Shown: positions 43,670 through 51,505 of the stretch, one piece after another | Layout of the letters: each line of letters opens with the position of its first letter | Numbering within the stretch: the stretch's first letter is position 1 | Origin: Enterobacter ludwigii | Lineage (GTDB): Bacteria; Pseudomonadota; Gammaproteobacteria; Enterobacterales; Enterobacteriaceae | Length of the DNA: 64,000 nucleotides | Assembly: GCA_023023105.1 (NCBI GenBank) | Contig: CP083824.1 | Span: forward strand, 372,001-436,000 | Reading direction: 5' to 3' | Position numbers and translations under genes: made by a program | The notes under the pieces: generated by a model | The model's database searches: none | Seen by the model: only the letters and a program-made list of their open reading frames with translations | Told to the model about the DNA's origin: nothing

Positions 43670-43954
43670 ATGACATTTAAAGAGTTAATCAGTGTACTGA
43701 GACTCATGCACTATAAACTGGAGTGGCTGTGGATCCTGAATTTTGGCACCGGTACACCAGAACTTATAACGGGTGGGCGTTCACTTGCTGGATTTGATGC
43801 CCAGAGCAAAACATGGCGTTTTAATGCTGCCGACCGGTGCATTAAAGAAAGCGATAAAGTCTGGCCACCCCTCAATCGCCAGTCAGTTATGCAGCTGGAT
43901 ATGGGAGCAGTTAATTATATAAATCGGATGTACGGTGGTGATTCTGACGATTGA
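43670..43954 (+). CDS. 94-aa protein, function unknown
   Basis: The ATG at 43670 (MTFKELISVLRLMHYKLEW) has GAGAGG 4 nt upstream, so it was preferred over the GTG-like start at 43658. No signal peptide. The pattern WILNFGTGTPELITGG and a short acidic tail give no family. It is oriented with, and lies about 80 nt before, the HEPN gene at 44037, so it could be co-transcribed. Confidence 0.5.
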   Translation: MTFKELISVLRLMHYKLEWLWILNFGTGTPELITGGRSLAGFDAQSKTWRFNAADRCIKESDKVWPPLNRQSVMQLDMGAVNYINRMYGGDSDD

Positions 43955-44036
43955 CGGGATTTCACAACAGTGCAGGGGCGCTGAGTAATGGCGGGCGGGA
44001 TTTCACATTTACAAAAACACACAGGAGGATGGCGTT

Positions 44037-44855
44037 ATGGGAAGCCTCAAAGACCAGTTGATGGATATTGAAGCTGAACGATTTGATGAATGGCTTGAGG
44101 ATAATTACCCGGATGTAGTCCCCAATTCTGAAGAATGGGAGCAGGCCGCGAACCTGTACTACTGGGAACAGGAGGCGCTTGCAGACCAAGCACAATGGGA
44201 TCATGAACACGGGCTGTTTGTGGCTTCCCTGAATAATATTCAGGAGCGCTACCAGCATGCAAAACAGGAACTGAAGAAGCTAGATGCCCTGCTCGATAAG
44301 GAGCAGTCTGAACTGGTGTACAGGATGTCTTTCGTGCATACAGTTACAGTGATGGAGGCATACCTGATGTACTGCGCCAGGGCGCTGCTTGAGCATGACT
44401 GGCCACTTTGTCGTTTTCTTGTGGAGTATTACCTGAAGTCCGAACGTGTCAAAAAAAACGAAAAGCAGTCAGCTCGTGAGATGGAACTTCATATGTTCAG
44501 ACCTGCTGCGCGCAATTATGTTTCCCGAATGACGTTTCATAACGTTAAAACTATTGAGCGCTATTTCGGTGCCGTACTCCACATCCCGCCCGTCTGGCCT
44601 GTTAAGCCGCTGGGCATCATTGCAGACTGGCGAAACGATCTGGTACACCGCAACGGCGTGGATGAATACGATGTGCCACGAGTCATATCAGCGCAGCAAC
44701 TGCAGAATGCCCTGCAGAAAGTATCTGACCTGATAGAGGCCGCTCATCTGTCCCTGCGTCTGGAACTGGATTATTTCGGTAACTGGCGCACCGAGGAAAA
44801 CCGGGAAATCATTTCATCAGCACTGTACATCCCTCCAGCCGGAGAAGAATCCTGA
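44037..44855 (+). CDS. 272-aa HEPN-motif protein
   Basis: The N-terminal 90 residues are acidic and helical (EWLEDNYPDVVP...EALADQAQWDHEHG). The core carries a HEPN-type R-X4-H motif in WRNDLVHRNG (about residues 198-207). GGAGG precedes the ATG at 44037. The stop overlaps the next gene's ATG by 1 nt (TGATG), so it is coupled to the ResD-type recombinase gene. It is likely an RNase or an RNA-binding helical-bundle protein, but activity is inferred from the motif only. Confidence 0.6.
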   Translation: MGSLKDQLMDIEAERFDEWLEDNYPDVVPNSEEWEQAANLYYWEQEALADQAQWDHEHGLFVASLNNIQERYQHAKQELKKLDALLDKEQSELVYRMSFVHTVTVMEAYLMYCARALLEHDWPLCRFLVEYYLKSERVKKNEKQSAREMELHMFRPAARNYVSRMTFHNVKTIERYFGAVLHIPPVWPVKPLGIIADWRNDLVHRNGVDEYDVPRVISAQQLQNALQKVSDLIEAAHLSLRLELDYFGNWRTEENREIISSALYIPPAGEES

Positions 44856-45646
44856 TGACCGGACTCGTTACCCCTGGGCAGCATCCGGCACCTTCAGCGC
44901 TGTTACCGGTAGCCATCGACTACCCGGCCGCGCTTGCGCTGCGCCAGATGGCTCTGGTGCACGACGAACTGCCGAAATACCTGCTGGCACCGGAAGTCAG
45001 CGCCCTGCTCCATTACGTGCCGGATCTGCACCGCAGGATGCTGCTGGCCACCCTCTGGAACACCGGCGCACGGATTAACGAGGCACTGGCGCTGACGCGG
45101 GGGGATTTTTCGCTGGCGCCGCCGTACCCGTTCGTGCAGCTGGCCACGCTGAAGCAGCGCGCGGAAAAAGCCGCCAGAACGGCAGGCCGTGCGCCCGCCG
45201 GCAGTCAGGCGCACCGTCTGGTTCCGCTGTCCGACAGCCAGTACGTCAGCCAGCTGGAGATGATGGTGGCCACCCTGAAAATTCCGCTGGAACGTAAAAA
45301 TAAACATACCGGCAGAATGGAAAAGGCACGCATCTGGGAGATCACCGATCGGACGGTCAGGACCTGGCTGAATGAAGCGGTCGAAGCCGCTGCGGCCGAT
45401 GACATTACATTCTCCGTACCAGTGACGCCGCACACGTTCCGTCACTCCTATGCCATGCACATGCTTTACGCCGGTATTCCGCTGAAGGTGCTGCAGAGCC
45501 TGATGGGCCATAAGTCAGTAAGCTCGACGGAGGTGTACACGAAGGTGTTTGCCCTTGATGTCGCTGCCAGGCACCGGGTTCAGTTTCAGATGCCTGCAGA
45601 TGAAGCAGTAAGTTTGATGAAGCAGATTACTCAACATGCGCGGTAA
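44855..45646 (+). CDS. resD: ResD/D-protein-type tyrosine recombinase (IncF plasmid type)
   Basis: 263 aa, closely resembling the F-plasmid multimer-resolution recombinase ResD (D protein). Catalytic residues are visible: Arg in TGARINEAL (about residue 71), HTFRHSYA (about 192), GHKS (about 218) and Tyr in TEVYTKVF (about 228). Its usual role is to resolve plasmid multimers at rfsF. In a chromosomal element it suggests plasmid-derived DNA, or a role in resolving the excised circle. GC content is higher than in its neighbours. Confidence 0.85.
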   Translation: MTGLVTPGQHPAPSALLPVAIDYPAALALRQMALVHDELPKYLLAPEVSALLHYVPDLHRRMLLATLWNTGARINEALALTRGDFSLAPPYPFVQLATLKQRAEKAARTAGRAPAGSQAHRLVPLSDSQYVSQLEMMVATLKIPLERKNKHTGRMEKARIWEITDRTVRTWLNEAVEAAAADDITFSVPVTPHTFRHSYAMHMLYAGIPLKVLQSLMGHKSVSSTEVYTKVFALDVAARHRVQFQMPADEAVSLMKQITQHAR

Positions 45647-45673
45647 ACCGGTGCATATACAGAGCTACTAGAA

Positions 45674-46951
45674 TTATCTAATCGAAGCGCAAGGGAGATC
45701 TGACCATTTCGTTGTATAAGAAGGTGAGAGCATTTCACGTTTCATTTGCCACTCCGGCGCTATCCCTCGTCCGGCAAACCATATTTTTCCCAGTCCGGAA
45801 TGGTTGATCCCGTCCAGCACTTTCATCAGCTCATCGCTGTTTGCGCGCGGCTGTATCTCGTCAAACAGGTTTAGCTGAGAAACTCCGGTGGGTGTAAAGT
45901 CATTCAGCATCACACCGGCCTTTGCATAACGATGGCCATCTATAAAAATACGATCCAGAGCTTTTACTGCGGCGGTGATGATGTCCCGTGTATCGAGTGT
46001 GGGAAGGAGCAGCTTTTCACTGGCCACGTTGCCGTAATAAGTCTCCTTGACTGCAAATGGTGAGGTTTTGACGAAAACCGAGATGTGCCGGCAATACTGT
46101 CGTTCTCCCCGTAATTTCTCAGCTGCCCGTTCGGCGTACTGACAAACAGCCTGACGCAGCGCCTCATAGGTTGTGATCCTTTCCCCAAAGGAGCGGCTAC
46201 AGACAATCTGCTGTTTCGACGGAGGAGCCTCTTCAAGCGATATGCATGCTTCCCCATTCAGTTCGCGTACCGTGCGTTCCAGTACTACCGTGAAATTCTT
46301 GCGCACAAAGGTCGGGTTCATGCGGGCCAACTGCAGAGCAGTGGTGATCCCGTAGGTATTCAGTTTTTTGCCGATGCGACTGCCAACACCCCAGATTTCT
46401 TCGACTGGCTGCAGGGACAGCAGTTTCTCCGTTCGCTTCAGGTTTCCTGGTGTCAGGGCCAGTTCGCCCCCGAACTGGGCCCATTCTTTTGATGCCCACT
46501 GCGCAGATTTAGCGAGGGTTTTGGTTGGCCCCATCCCCACACCGATTGTTAACCCGGTCCCGTTCTGGACATACTCGCGTAGTTGCCGGCCGAAATCCTC
46601 AAAATTCATGCAGCTATCGATGCCACGGATGTCGAGGAACATTTCATCAATGCTGTACTGTTCCACGCGCGGTGCCAGTTCTTCCAGGTGGGACATTACA
46701 CGGGTGCTCATGCTGGCATAGAGCTCATAATTACTGGAGAACGTGACGATGGGTTCTGGAAATGACATCGCTTTGAGCTGAAACCATGGTACGCCCATTT
46801 TTATACCCAGAATCTTGGCTTCCTTTGAGCGTGCGATCACACAGCCATCATTGTTGCTAAGCACTACTACTGGTTTGCCACGCAGGTCAGGACGAAAGAC
46901 TTTCTCACAGCTCGCATAAAAGCTGTTCACGTCGGCTAAGGCGAACATCAC
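45674..46951 (-). CDS. umuC: UmuC-type catalytic subunit of DNA polymerase V
   Basis: 425 aa, the usual size (422 in E. coli). Y-family motifs are intact: [14 protein letters not shown] (N-terminus, metal Asp), [12 protein letters not shown], and YSIDEMFLD with the catalytic Asp-Glu. The C-terminal clamp-binding region is present. It performs mutagenic translesion synthesis with the cleaved UmuD dimer. It starts within the umuD stop (ATGA overlap). This plasmid- or ICE-type copy resembles MucB/ImpB/SamB homologues. Confidence 0.93.
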   Translation of the reverse strand: MMFALADVNSFYASCEKVFRPDLRGKPVVVLSNNDGCVIARSKEAKILGIKMGVPWFQLKAMSFPEPIVTFSSNYELYASMSTRVMSHLEELAPRVEQYSIDEMFLDIRGIDSCMNFEDFGRQLREYVQNGTGLTIGVGMGPTKTLAKSAQWASKEWAQFGGELALTPGNLKRTEKLLSLQPVEEIWGVGSRIGKKLNTYGITTALQLARMNPTFVRKNFTVVLERTVRELNGEACISLEEAPPSKQQIVCSRSFGERITTYEALRQAVCQYAERAAEKLRGERQYCRHISVFVKTSPFAVKETYYGNVASEKLLLPTLDTRDIITAAVKALDRIFIDGHRYAKAGVMLNDFTPTGVSQLNLFDEIQPRANSDELMKVLDGINHSGLGKIWFAGRGIAPEWQMKREMLSPSYTTKWSDLPCASIR

Positions 46952-47382
46952 TGTGCTCCGCGAGTTTTATGAACAAAAGCGGTAACAACTCCAAAAATCT
47001 GTAGCTGTTCTGGCTCTGGCCATAGCGTTGGATACGCAGGATTCATTGGTTGCAGCCCCGGACGTGGGGTGAGCAGCAGTCGTTTAACGGTAAATTCACC
47101 ATCGATCTCCGCGATAATGATATCGCCATGCCGTGCTGGTTCGGCCTTATCAACAACCATTAAATCACCTGAATGAAGACCGATGTCTGTCATTGAATTA
47201 CCAATAGCTCGTACAAAGTAAGTAGAGCCACGTCGCTGAATGCAGTATTCGTTCAGATCTAGTTCGGCTTCTACATAGTCTTGTGCCGGGCTGGGAAAAC
47301 CTGCGGAACAGCTCTCGATAAACAATGGAATCGATACTTCTGGCGGCTCTGATGTTGGACTAAGGAAGGATAAAACACGCAT
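46948..47382 (-). CDS. umuD: UmuD-type autoproteolytic subunit of DNA polymerase V
   Basis: 144 aa from the ATG at 47382, preceded by GGTGAG. A second ATG at 47394 lacks a ribosome site. The LexA-like cleavage site is SAGFPSPA (about residue 28). Ser of GNSMTD (about 64) and Lys of FTVKRL (about 101) form the catalytic dyad. RecA filament triggers self-cleavage to UmuD'. A LexA box lies 18 nt upstream. Confidence 0.92.
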   Translation of the reverse strand: MRVLSFLSPTSEPPEVSIPLFIESCSAGFPSPAQDYVEAELDLNEYCIQRRGSTYFVRAIGNSMTDIGLHSGDLMVVDKAEPARHGDIIIAEIDGEFTVKRLLLTPRPGLQPMNPAYPTLWPEPEQLQIFGVVTAFVHKTRGAQ

Positions 47383-47399
47383 GATCTCACCCATTGATT

Positions 47400-47419
47400 A
47401 ACTGTATGCATATACAGTA
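47400..47419. promoter_or_regulatory. LexA (SOS) box
   Basis: AACTGTATGCATATACAGTA contains CTGT-N8-ACAG with an AT-rich palindromic centre, the SOS-box consensus. It lies just before umuD. The FRG-domain gene diverges about 150 nt away and could also be affected. Confidence 0.93.
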
Positions 47420-47568
47420 TTAATTGAGGGGGTGAAAGAATCAAGTACTGTTTTTTAACTTGTTGATAAAGCATCGTTTGATGTTATTGTCTTATCATTA
47501 CGTAAAACAGCAGATAATGATAATTAGACAAATATTAGTGCACTAACGCATTGAAAAAAGGAAAAAAT

Positions 47569-48756
47569 ATGTGTGCAGAAGAGGTAATAAGCTCCGTAGG
47601 TGATTTTCTTAAGGTGGTGAAAAGATTCTCACCGGGAAATGAAAAAGTTTTTTATCGTGGGCAGGGAAATGCTATTCATGGAGTGAATTCCAGCCTTTAT
47701 CGCTTGTTAGATAATACGAAATTAAAACCGTTTAATATAACACAGTATAATTTTATTACTCAACAAATGCAGACTGATGACATTTCAGAGTATGTGTTGG
47801 CACATAAGCTTTATGAGAATTTTAAAGATAATCATGTTGTGTATCCTGATGTGAATATAATCAGCGGATACACTATGAACGAAATTGATCTTCATGTGAC
47901 AGCTCAACACTATGGTTTATCGACAAGGGTTATCGACTGGACAAAAAGCCCATTAGTTGCTCTGTATTTTGCTACAGAAAAAAGAAAAAATTCAGATGAG
48001 CTAACTGATGCTTCTGTTTTTATGATTTGGGATACTCCAGATAGTAAATTAGATGTAGTGCAAAGCTCGAAATTTCTCGCTGCAATAAAATCAGAGAAAG
48101 ATGCTTACAAGGAAATTTACCGTCGAAGTTCTCAGTTTTATAAATCTAACCATGCTCTTTATATTTCGAACCCTTCTGATCCAGTTTTATTGAAAAATAT
48201 AAAAGATTATCTGGATGATGTAAGTTCACTCTTAATTCATTATGAACCAGGGACAGGGATTAAATTATATTTGAATCAAAGCCTTCATCTTTTTGATTTA
48301 ATGACTCTGAATTTCAGTTTTACTGGTCAAAATCTTGTCACCCGTTTGTTTGGGAGTTTGACACAATTCTTAGGGGATCTAGACTACAATTACAGTAGGA
48401 GTCACGATAACGTTGATATTTTTAATAAGCATCAGACTATAATAAAACCACTACCGATAAATCAACGGGTAAAAAACCAGCAGGGCGTATTGCTTTTTTC
48501 AAATAAAATAAATGAAGAAGTTTATGCGGCCTCCATGTTTGGTGCAAGTAATACGGTGTCGAAAATAGATGAGGAAAGTCTTTCCGGTTTACAATCAAAC
48601 TCGGGGCTTTTGAAGATAGTCATTCCAAAAGAGAAAATTATTGAAATCAGGAAGGAACTGGATTTATATGGATTCACTAAAGAATTCATATATCCTGAGA
48701 TAATGTCTTTCACAGAGTATATGCAAGAGAAAATAGTTTCAGAAAGTCAAAATTGA
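47569..48756 (+). CDS. FRG-domain protein
   Basis: 395 aa from the ATG at 47569, with AAAAGG 7 nt upstream; a TTG at 47551 is a weaker choice. The FRG domain is defined by FYRGQGNA (about residue 29) and TAQHYGLSTRVIDWTKSP (about 110) followed by ALYFAT. The rest is unrecognised. FRG proteins are common in phage-defence and mobile contexts, but their activity is not established here. The gene is far more AT-rich than its neighbours, a sign of separate acquisition. It diverges from SOS-controlled umuD. Confidence 0.75.
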   Translation: MCAEEVISSVGDFLKVVKRFSPGNEKVFYRGQGNAIHGVNSSLYRLLDNTKLKPFNITQYNFITQQMQTDDISEYVLAHKLYENFKDNHVVYPDVNIISGYTMNEIDLHVTAQHYGLSTRVIDWTKSPLVALYFATEKRKNSDELTDASVFMIWDTPDSKLDVVQSSKFLAAIKSEKDAYKEIYRRSSQFYKSNHALYISNPSDPVLLKNIKDYLDDVSSLLIHYEPGTGIKLYLNQSLHLFDLMTLNFSFTGQNLVTRLFGSLTQFLGDLDYNYSRSHDNVDIFNKHQTIIKPLPINQRVKNQQGVLLFSNKINEEVYAASMFGASNTVSKIDEESLSGLQSNSGLLKIVIPKEKIIEIRKELDLYGFTKEFIYPEIMSFTEYMQEKIVSESQN

Positions 48757-48784
48757 ATATATACCGTTATTTCATGATTTAAAT

Positions 48785-48810
48785 GCGGAGCATACCAGCT
48801 CCGCTTTTTA
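48785..48810 (+). terminator. terminator of the FRG-domain gene
   Basis: GCGGAGC, a 6-nt loop, GCTCCGC and TTTTTA, 29 nt after the stop codon. Confidence 0.88.
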
Positions 48811-48883
48811 TTGTCGTAACCATTGAAAATGGATCGAGCTCTGATCTAATATGACTCTGTTGTACCGTTGCGTTGTATGCAAC

Positions 48884-48977
48884 ATGCCAATGCCTCGGCG
48901 ATCTGAGAGAGGCGCCTTCGGGTGATCGCCATGCCAATGCCACCGTGACCTGAGAGGTGGCGCCTTCGGGCGGTAAC
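48884..48977. repeat. two tandem 47-nt repeats with covarying stems
   Basis: Unit A 48884-48930 and unit B 48931-48977 both begin ATGCCAATGCC and share CTGAGA and GGCGCCTTCGGG. Stem 1 is GCCTC/GAGGC in A and GCCACC/GGTGGC in B. Stem 2 is GGCGATC/GATCGCC in A and GTGACC/GGTAAC in B. The differences preserve pairing. Both units also hold a CGCC-TTCG-GGYG hairpin. The stems interleave, so a pseudoknot or alternative folds are possible. Confidence 0.7.
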
Positions 48978-49339
48978 TTCGTTTACCCTTTGAAAACGAA
49001 GATCGCATACAGTTTGAATCTGGCGATGAAGGTCCCTTTCACTTCTGTATCTGTTTTTTAGGTACGTCTTGCAGCCGTTGTCTGGTCGCAATTTTCTTAT
49101 CGTTTTCACTCTTTATGACGCTGCTGGCCGTTGCGAACTTTGCAGCGTGGATATGACCATTTGGAACATTTGGGCATCTTCCACGACTGCATTGAGAGCA
49201 GAGGAGCGCGGCGTCACTTGTGCACGAGTGAAACGAGTACCAAGTGACGCGCGCAGCGCATAACTGGCAGAGCTGACGCACTGCCATTTCGACAACTTTT
49301 TTACCAACTGACCAACACGTATTTAAAGGTTAAAGGGCC
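48978..49339. other. non-coding stretch downstream of the repeats
   Basis: About 360 bp with no frame that has a ribosome site or known domain. It contains the inverted repeat at 49211-49250. Otherwise nothing was recognised. Confidence 0.4.
49211..49250. repeat. 10-bp perfect inverted repeat
   Basis: GCGTCACTTG at 49211-49220 and CAAGTGACGC at 49241-49250, separated by 20 nt that contain CGAGT twice (ACGAGTGAAACGAGTAC). There is no U-run, so an operator or recombination-related site is as likely as a terminator. Confidence 0.5.
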
Positions 49340-49678
49340 TTAAAAACGTACTTCATTCACTGTTTGTTCATTTATCAACCAAACGTCTTTCCCGTAAAAA
49401 CGGGTAAGGACTTCATTCTGAAAGGAGAAAATCGACACGATATCGATGGCGACACCAGTCAACATACTGGTGTGTGGAAGCAGACTGATTAATTTCAGCC
49501 CGGTGTAAACCGCGAACAGGTCAGAGACCTGGGGAGCTTCGCAATAACTCAACATTTCGCCGCCCCGATGCACAGATATCTGTCGAGACGCAGGAAGGGC
49601 AACCATAAACCGTGCCGTCGGGGTGAAATTCATCGTCTGTAGCTGTGGCGCAGCCGGTGTCAGTGCTTTTCCGTTCAC
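49340..49678 (-). CDS. hypothetical protein next to integrase
   Basis: 112 aa, or 97 aa from an internal ATG at 49633 (MNFTPTARFMVALPASRQIS). The longer form reads through half of the palindrome at 49656-49701, so the shorter start is attractive. No domain recognised. The C-terminus is ENEVLTRFY-like and then polar (VWLINEQTVNEVRF). It diverges from the integrase gene, an arrangement seen for excisionase or regulator genes, but no helix-turn-helix was seen. Confidence 0.45.
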   Translation of the reverse strand: MNGKALTPAAPQLQTMNFTPTARFMVALPASRQISVHRGGEMLSYCEAPQVSDLFAVYTGLKLISLLPHTSMLTGVAIDIVSIFSFQNEVLTRFYGKDVWLINEQTVNEVRF

Positions 49679-49701
49679 GCAGACGGAAAAGCACTGACAC
49701 C
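49656..49701. promoter_or_regulatory. 19-bp perfect palindrome before the integrase gene
   Basis: GGTGTCAGTGCTTTTCCGT (49656-49674) and its exact complement (49683-49701) with an 8-nt loop. It lies 21 nt before the integrase ATG and overlaps the 5' end of the divergent ORF. It would form a very stable hairpin near the ribosome site or act as an operator or recombination site. Confidence 0.65.
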
Positions 49702-49722
49702 TGTTTAAATGGAGGGTTGTTT

Positions 49723-50613
49723 ATGGCAAAACTGAATAAAAATCTTAAAACACTTGCCAGGCAGGCAGGGGGAAGTTTTAAAACCGTTTCTGACCGAATG
49801 AAAATTGCGGACAGGTTTGCCGAACGTTTATTAAAACTTAATGTTCAAATCAGAGATATTAAAAATATCAAGACGGGGCATATCGAGTTGTATATGAAGA
49901 GCCGCCTTTCCGAAGATATTTCCAGACGCACACTTCAGAACGAAATGGCAGCTATCCGGGCTTTGTTACGTGTTGCGGGGAAAACATTCATGGCAAATCC
50001 TTCTCATGAAAAACTGAGCAATCAGGCTCTGGGTATTTCGGAAACGAGCCGGGATGGAACTAAGGTTGCTATTCCCGATGCTTATTTTCGGCAGGTATTG
50101 ACGTGTGTAGAGCAAAAGGATGATGGCGTTGCATGTGCAATGAGATTATCCAGATTACTCGGGTTAAGAACAGAAGAAACAGTACAGTCTGCTAAATCGT
50201 TGCGTACCTGGCAAAAAGCTTTACTCAATGGTAACGAAAAAATACGTGTTGTATTTGGGACAAAAGGAGGACGACCAAGAGATACAACGGTATTAGATCG
50301 CGAGTCAACTCTGGCTGCAATCAATGCGTCCCTTAAACATTTGAATGAAAATAATGGAAAGTTGATTGATAAGCCATCATTACATACAGCGATTGAACGT
50401 TATCGCAATGTTGTCCGTGAGTCCGGATTAACAGGAAAATATGCGCCTCATAGTTTACGCTATGCCTACTCTGTTGATGTCATGAATTATCATATGAAAA
50501 GAGGTTTCACTAAAGAAGAGGCACAGGCTCTGACATCAATGGATCTGGGACATGGCGATGGCAGGGGACATTACGTGGCTCGTGTTTATAATATGGTAGA
50601 GGGTAATGAGTAA
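49723..50613 (+). CDS. tyrosine-recombinase-like integrase (Integrase_1 type)
   Basis: 296 aa from the ATG at 49723, with GGAGGG 6 nt upstream. An N-terminal core-binding helical domain (about 1-110) is followed by the catalytic domain: Arg in LGLRTEET (about residue 147), HSLRYAYS (about 243), GHGDGRGHYV (about 276) and a C-terminal Tyr in ARVYNM. The pattern fits the PF12834/PF12835 integrase pair found in enterobacterial ICEs and islands. Its target is unknown. It is not adjacent to the tRNA end. Confidence 0.75.
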   Translation: MAKLNKNLKTLARQAGGSFKTVSDRMKIADRFAERLLKLNVQIRDIKNIKTGHIELYMKSRLSEDISRRTLQNEMAAIRALLRVAGKTFMANPSHEKLSNQALGISETSRDGTKVAIPDAYFRQVLTCVEQKDDGVACAMRLSRLLGLRTEETVQSAKSLRTWQKALLNGNEKIRVVFGTKGGRPRDTTVLDRESTLAAINASLKHLNENNGKLIDKPSLHTAIERYRNVVRESGLTGKYAPHSLRYAYSVDVMNYHMKRGFTKEEAQALTSMDLGHGDGRGHYVARVYNMVEGNE

Positions 50614-50905
50614 AAGAGTTTTTGTTTCTGGTGACGATTCGGTTATTGGGCGTGTGTTTTTGGGATGGGTGGAACGGGTTTTACGTATTGTATTATAGAC
50701 AGGGGGCATTATGAGATTGCCTGTTCACAGGAGGCACATGCGTATTACGGCGACAAATTCACCCGTACTGATGTGTATTAGCTCAGACTTGACCTGACAG
50801 TTTTATCTGGCAGCACACAATCAAATCTGACAGTCTGCTTTGAGCTGTGAATTCAACTGACGAACTTCACATGCCCAGAAAAGTGCCGTTCGCCAGAATT
50901 GTGTT
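50614..50905. other. non-coding gap between integrase and nickel cluster
   Basis: 292 bp. It holds only short frames and the related motifs CTGACAGTTTTATCTGGCAG and TCTGACAGTCTGC, which look like remnants. It probably marks the joint between the recombinase segment and the metal-resistance cassette. Confidence 0.35.
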
Positions 50906-51334
50906 TTAGGGTTTGCTGATAACTGCAACGTCTAAAATTGTACTACCATTTTCATGGCTTACCTGGCCACTAACACGCACCAGATCCTGAGCGTCGAAAT
51001 GTTGCCCGTTCCAGACCTTCTGCTGAATGCGCACTTTGATGGTGCCGGTAGGATCACGGAATGTGTACCATTCCTCCTGTTGCTGACTGATAACATTGCC
51101 TTCCAGCGTTACCCACGCCCCTTCGCGCATTGAAGGAACGGCCTGAATACGACTTTGACCATTCTCCTGCTGAACTTTATGACCGGCGTACATGCGCTCA
51201 GTGACGACAGGCTCTTTCTCAGCGGAGAAGCCGCCCTGCGCTGCCAGGGCAGGAATGGCGATGAATGAAGTGAGTAACATACCGGTGACGTTGAAGAACT
51301 GACGACGAATCTGACTGAAATATTGTTTTTGCAT
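50906..51334 (-). CDS. NirD/YgiW/YdeI-family periplasmic OB-fold protein
   Basis: 142 aa from the ATG at 51334 (an ATG at 51346 is also possible). The signal peptide ends near ALA-AQGG (about residue 32). The mature part is a BOF (bacterial OB-fold) domain with VTLEGNVISQQ and WYTFRDPTGTIKVRI. NirD-type members are linked to nickel resistance and other stress tolerance. It is the last gene of the nickel cluster, with its own operator-like palindromes upstream at 51358-51433. Confidence 0.8.
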   Translation of the reverse strand: MQKQYFSQIRRQFFNVTGMLLTSFIAIPALAAQGGFSAEKEPVVTERMYAGHKVQQENGQSRIQAVPSMREGAWVTLEGNVISQQQEEWYTFRDPTGTIKVRIQQKVWNGQHFDAQDLVRVSGQVSHENGSTILDVAVISKP

Positions 51335-51357
51335 AGCAGGTTCCATTTATGATTTTA

Positions 51358-51433
51358 CATCCTCCCAGGGGGGATGATTTGATGATAAATGAGCGCCTGT
51401 AAAAGCTCAATTGCTATCCCCGGTAGGGGGATA
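51358..51433. promoter_or_regulatory. two RcnR-like G/C-tract operator candidates
   Basis: CATCCTCCCAGGGGGGATG (51358-51376) and TATCCCCGGTAGGGGGATA (51415-51433). Both are inverted repeats with a C-run, a short centre and a G-run, flanked by AT-rich ends. This is the operator architecture of RcnR/CsoR-family metal sensors. They lie before the nirD-like gene. Confidence 0.6.
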
Positions 51434-51505
51434 AAAATGTGATGGGCTTCAGAGATAAAAAACCCACCGGGGGGTGGGTTCAGAGAAGAGTCATGTAAGG
51501 CGAAA

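Noticed and set aside
48884..48977. CRISPR array
   Set aside because: Only two repeat units, directly adjacent without spacers, and no cas genes.
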